Origin: Flavobacterium hibernum
Lineage (GTDB): Bacteria > Bacteroidota > Bacteroidia > Flavobacteriales > Flavobacteriaceae
NCBI RefSeq assembly: GCF_000832125.1
Contig: NZ_JPRK01000008.1
Coordinates: forward strand, 248,001-312,000
Direction of reading: 5' to 3'
DNA: 64,000 bases
The notes under the pieces are model-generated. The model had not been told where the DNA came from. It did no database searches and saw nothing but the letters and a program-made list of their open reading frames with translations. The translations under genes were made by a program, and so were the position numbers. Below are positions 61,176 to 64,000 of the stretch, in pieces. Every line of letters begins with the position of its first letter. Positions within the stretch are counted from its first letter, which is position 1.

Positions 61176-63239
61176 TTAATGGTATCTGGACATTACTCTT
61201 CCTAGCTTTTTTGCAAACGCATTAACTAATTTTGAGTAATCAACAACCATAGACAAAAGCTCTGTATTATCTGAATTATCAGGTTTTATAGAGCTTTTTA
61301 ATTCTTCGATGATTTTACCCACCAAAAACCAACGCATTGACATAATAGTTTCTGTAACGTATTGTGCAATCGTTTCGTGTTTCATTTTAGAAAAAATGTT
61401 TTGTCCTTCCCAATCGTGAAGTGTCAATTTTTCATCTTCCATCAAAATATCAGTAACCTCCTGAGCAAAATCAGGCTGTAAACGCATTAAATATTGCTCT
61501 AGGCTGAATTTTTCATGTTGATTATAAAATCCAATTAAGTCTGTAAAAATATCGCGGAACAAATTATTAGAAAGTTCTACCTCATCTTCCTGCAAACTCA
61601 AATAAATACGTTGATAAACTTTGTAATTTTTCATTTCAGAAACCATTACAACTTCACCTTCGTCGTTATTTTTTAAAAGCACGTCTTCAAATTCTTCGGT
61701 CTTATCTCCATAAAGCAATAAAATCTCAATTACTTTTCGCTCTAAACGATATAGTATATCAACTTTTTCTGAAGGCTCGCTTGGCGGATAACCAGGTTCT
61801 CCCGGATAATCTTCTGGCGGTCCAAATCTAGGATCTTCTGGATCTCCTCCAGAATATCCCGCATTTGCAGGAGGTTGATTTCTAAAAACTTCAAAAGGTT
61901 TTTGCTCTTGCTTTTGTTTTTTTGCAACCTCGGCAATATCTTTTTGAATTAACTGAGCCAATGTACTTACCAAAACCTGCTCAGAAATATCCATTATTCG
62001 GGCACATTCCTGCGTATAAATTTCACGCTGAATACGATCTGGAATTTTCGAAATACTTACAACCATATCTCTAATTAAATCGGCCTTTTTTATAGGATCG
62101 TTTTTGGCATCTTTCATTAAGAGCGACGCTTTAAACTGTATAAAATCTTTGCTATTTTCTTCTAAATAAGCAACTAGATCATCGTGCGACGTTTTTCGAG
62201 CAAAACTGTCTGGATCTTCTCCATCCGGAAAAGCACAAACTCGTACGTTCATTCCTTCTTCAAGAATTAAATCGATTCCTCGAACAGAAGCACGCAAACC
62301 CGCAGCATCACCATCAAAAAGTACGGTAATGTTTCTGGTAAGACGATTTATTAAACGAATTTGATCTGGCGTTAATGCGGTTCCTGAAGAAGCTACAACA
62401 TTCTCAATTCCGGCTTGATGAAACTGAATTACATCGGTATAACCTTCTACCAAATAACAATTATTTTGCTTGGCTATCGCTTGCTTTGCCTGAAAAATTC
62501 CATAAAGAACTTTACTTTTATGGTATATATCACTTTCTGGCGAATTTAAGTATTTTGCCGCTTTTTTGTCATTTGTTAAAATACGTCCTCCAAAACCTAA
62601 AACACGTCCGGACATACTTTCAATAGGAAACATGACACGACCTTTAAAACGATCAAAAGGGCGATCTTCTCTGGCAATTGTTAAACCGGTACTTTCTAAA
62701 AATTCTAGTTTATAACCTTTACCCAAAGCTTCTTTAGTCAAGGCATCCCAGGTTTCCGGCGAATATCCTAAGCTAAACTTTTTTATGGTTTCGTTGGTAA
62801 AACCTCTTTCCTTAAAATAAGAAAGTCCAATTGCTTTTCCTTCTTCTGAATTTAAAAGTGTTTTATTAAAATAATCTTTTGCAAATTCCGAAACCAAGTA
62901 CATACTTTCTCGAACATCAGTCATTGCTTTTTCAGCATCTGTTTGTTCTGTTTCTTCAATTTCGATATTATATTTTCTTGCCAAATATCGAATGGCTTCC
63001 GGATAGGTAAATTGTGAGTGCTCCATTAAAAACTTAACAGAGTTTCCACCTTTTCCTGTACTAAAATCTTTCCAAATTCCCTTTGCAGGCGACACCATGA
63101 ACGATGGAGAGCGCTCGTCTGAGAATGGACTTAATCCTTTAAAGTTACTTCCGGCACGTTTTAAACTAACAAAATCGCCAATAACCTCCTCTACTCGAGC
63201 GGTTTCAAAAACAGTATCAATCGTGGCTTGTGAAATCAA
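61176..63239 (-). CDS. dnaG: DNA primase DnaG without CHC2 zinc ligands
   Basis: About 687 residues from a TTG codon at 63239 (then ISQATIDTVFETARVEEVI, the family start). ATGs at 63281 and 63323 would add hydrophobic residues not seen in primases, and the longest one runs into an upstream terminator hairpin, so I prefer TTG. The TOPRIM part includes VEGYTDVIQFH and LFDGDAAGLRA. The N-terminal zinc domain is altered: the usual CPFH is SPFS, and the second Cys pair is D58 and T61 in WKDFST. All four ligands are absent. The enzyme makes replication primers with DnaB. Confidence 0.92.
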   Translation of the reverse strand: MISQATIDTVFETARVEEVIGDFVSLKRAGSNFKGLSPFSDERSPSFMVSPAKGIWKDFSTGKGGNSVKFLMEHSQFTYPEAIRYLARKYNIEIEETEQTDAEKAMTDVRESMYLVSEFAKDYFNKTLLNSEEGKAIGLSYFKERGFTNETIKKFSLGYSPETWDALTKEALGKGYKLEFLESTGLTIAREDRPFDRFKGRVMFPIESMSGRVLGFGGRILTNDKKAAKYLNSPESDIYHKSKVLYGIFQAKQAIAKQNNCYLVEGYTDVIQFHQAGIENVVASSGTALTPDQIRLINRLTRNITVLFDGDAAGLRASVRGIDLILEEGMNVRVCAFPDGEDPDSFARKTSHDDLVAYLEENSKDFIQFKASLLMKDAKNDPIKKADLIRDMVVSISKIPDRIQREIYTQECARIMDISEQVLVSTLAQLIQKDIAEVAKKQKQEQKPFEVFRNQPPANAGYSGGDPEDPRFGPPEDYPGEPGYPPSEPSEKVDILYRLERKVIEILLLYGDKTEEFEDVLLKNNDEGEVVMVSEMKNYKVYQRIYLSLQEDEVELSNNLFRDIFTDLIGFYNQHEKFSLEQYLMRLQPDFAQEVTDILMEDEKLTLHDWEGQNIFSKMKHETIAQYVTETIMSMRWFLVGKIIEELKSSIKPDNSDNTELLSMVVDYSKLVNAFAKKLGRVMSRYH

Positions 63240-63316
63240 AACGTAAAATATTTTAAAAATTTGAAGTCTGTAAAAGTACATAAATCCATCTTGAATTTTG
63301 ATGATTTCAAATAAAA

Positions 63317-63340
63317 AAAGCACCTCTTTCGAAGTGCTTT
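63317..63340 (-). terminator. Terminator of the outer-membrane protein gene upstream of dnaG
   Basis: AAAGCAC / GTGCTTT (with a further TC/GA pair past a mismatch) and loop CTTTCG region; T run on the minus strand (63313-63319). It lies 27 bp past the stop of the gene at 63367 and upstream of the preferred dnaG start. Confidence 0.75.
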
Positions 63341-63366
63341 CTCTACTAATTAACTCAACTACATTC

Positions 63367-64000
63367 TTAATTTAAATCAAGCCTTAATCCTAGCGAAATG
63401 TTATTCTCTTTCACCAAGTTATCTTTAAACAATGGATTCAAATCGTATTTAAAATACAAGCTCAACTCTTTATATCCGATATAAGAGCTCAATCCGTAAA
63501 TAAAATTATTTACATTATAATCACCTTTTATAGTTGTTTTATAATCTAAATCGTCCTGATCGTATTTAATAATTTGTTTCGATTTTACATTTATTCCTGC
63601 ATAACCTCCAATTCCAAAACGAAAACTTTGATGTGTTTTAAAATAGGTTTTTCCGTTACTAACTTTTGGTTTCGAAAAATCAAATTCTAAATGTACAGGC
63701 GCTACGATATAAACGTTTCTAAAACGAGATTCATCTAAATTAATCGCATTGGTTTGTAACTGGGTTTGATTACCATTTACCACAAAGGTTCTATTATCTG
63801 TTGGGCGAATGTTATTATACATTAACGAAAGTCCGTATTTAGCATGCAATAGATTATCAGTTTTCATTAATCTGGTATTATAGGTAAAACCCCATTCGTA
63901 AAAATGCGAACCAATAAAACTATAATTAGAATCTTGCAATTTACCATCGACCATCATATTGTTTAATCCCATTGCAAACACAAATTGCGATGTGGTTCTT
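63367..64000 (-). CDS. Outer-membrane beta-barrel protein, C-terminal part (runs off the window)
   Basis: The reading frame remains open through base 64000, so the start lies outside. The visible ~210 residues alternate in the manner of beta strands with aromatic girdles (FRFGIGGYAGINVKSK, YGLSSYIGYKELSLYFKYD) and end in NISLGLRLDLN. This is typical of small Bacteroidota outer-membrane barrels (porin-family/OmpW-like). The specific family cannot be told without the N-terminus. A terminator separates it from dnaG. Confidence 0.75.
   Translation of the reverse strand, partial: RTTSQFVFAMGLNNMMVDGKLQDSNYSFIGSHFYEWGFTYNTRLMKTDNLLHAKYGLSLMYNNIRPTDNRTFVVNGNQTQLQTNAINLDESRFRNVYIVAPVHLEFDFSKPKVSNGKTYFKTHQSFRFGIGGYAGINVKSKQIIKYDQDDLDYKTTIKGDYNVNNFIYGLSSYIGYKELSLYFKYDLNPLFKDNLVKENNISLGLRLDLN

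Overview
The window is a chromosomal segment of a gliding member of the Bacteroidota, very probably a Flavobacterium close to F. johnsoniae. The evidence is the gldK-L-M-N block followed by a second gldN-like gene (gldO), a separate gldC-gldB pair, a dcw cell-division cluster without murF, low GC content, few Shine-Dalgarno sequences, and promoters of the Bacteroidota type (TAnnTTTG). No phage structural genes, transposases or CRISPR arrays were seen, so this is mostly core genome with small accessory patches.

Layout. 1-2.0 kb: the start of an ABC-F ATPase, a DUF983 membrane protein and a FAD-dependent oxidoreductase. 2.0-8.0 kb: the gliding and type IX secretion core genes gldK, gldL, gldM, gldN and gldO, read leftwards; gldN and gldO are tandem duplicates that each carry a copy of the same terminator. 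8.2-11.9 kb: an arginase-fold protein with lost metal ligands, and topA. 12.4-20.0 kb, read rightwards: miaB, a GxxExxY nuclease-like gene framed by inverted repeats, a sigma-54 activator, an LptE-like lipoprotein, a repeat-bearing acidic protein, secG, groES and groEL. 20.2-31.0 kb: a secreted MG2/TonB-plug-like protein, a nucleotide pyrophosphatase-like enzyme, a lipoprotein amidohydrolase, a SulP transporter, an outer-membrane-like protein with a small companion, and a LytS/LytTR two-component pair preceded by 20-bp-spaced direct repeats.

30.9-37.7 kb is the accessory-looking part. It holds an S24-type repressor lacking its catalytic lysine, divergent from a small Cro-like gene across two palindromes; a long AT-rich gap with an (AAC)13 microsatellite; several small membrane or metal-binding proteins; and tRNA-Arg(TCG).

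37.8-54.7 kb is a single leftward dcw cluster, in transcription order mraZ, rsmH, ftsL, ftsI, murE, mraY, murD, ftsW, murG, an unrecognised 59-residue membrane protein, murC, ftsQ, ftsA and ftsZ. It makes peptidoglycan precursors and builds the septum. Upstream of mraZ are five GTGGT boxes spaced like MraZ operators. 55-64 kb: an alpha/beta hydrolase, engB, a lipoprotein, a 7TM protein, gldC, gldB, nadE, a LuxR-type response regulator, a dnaG without zinc ligands, and the C-terminal part of an outer-membrane protein.

Intergenic DNA carries at least six families of short dispersed repeats, several shared between distant sites. The observations most worth following are the MraZ operator, the small ORF between murG and murC, the GxxExxY gene between inverted repeats, the repressor switch, the LytTR-site candidate, and the terminator in a divergent gap that implies an unseen transcript.
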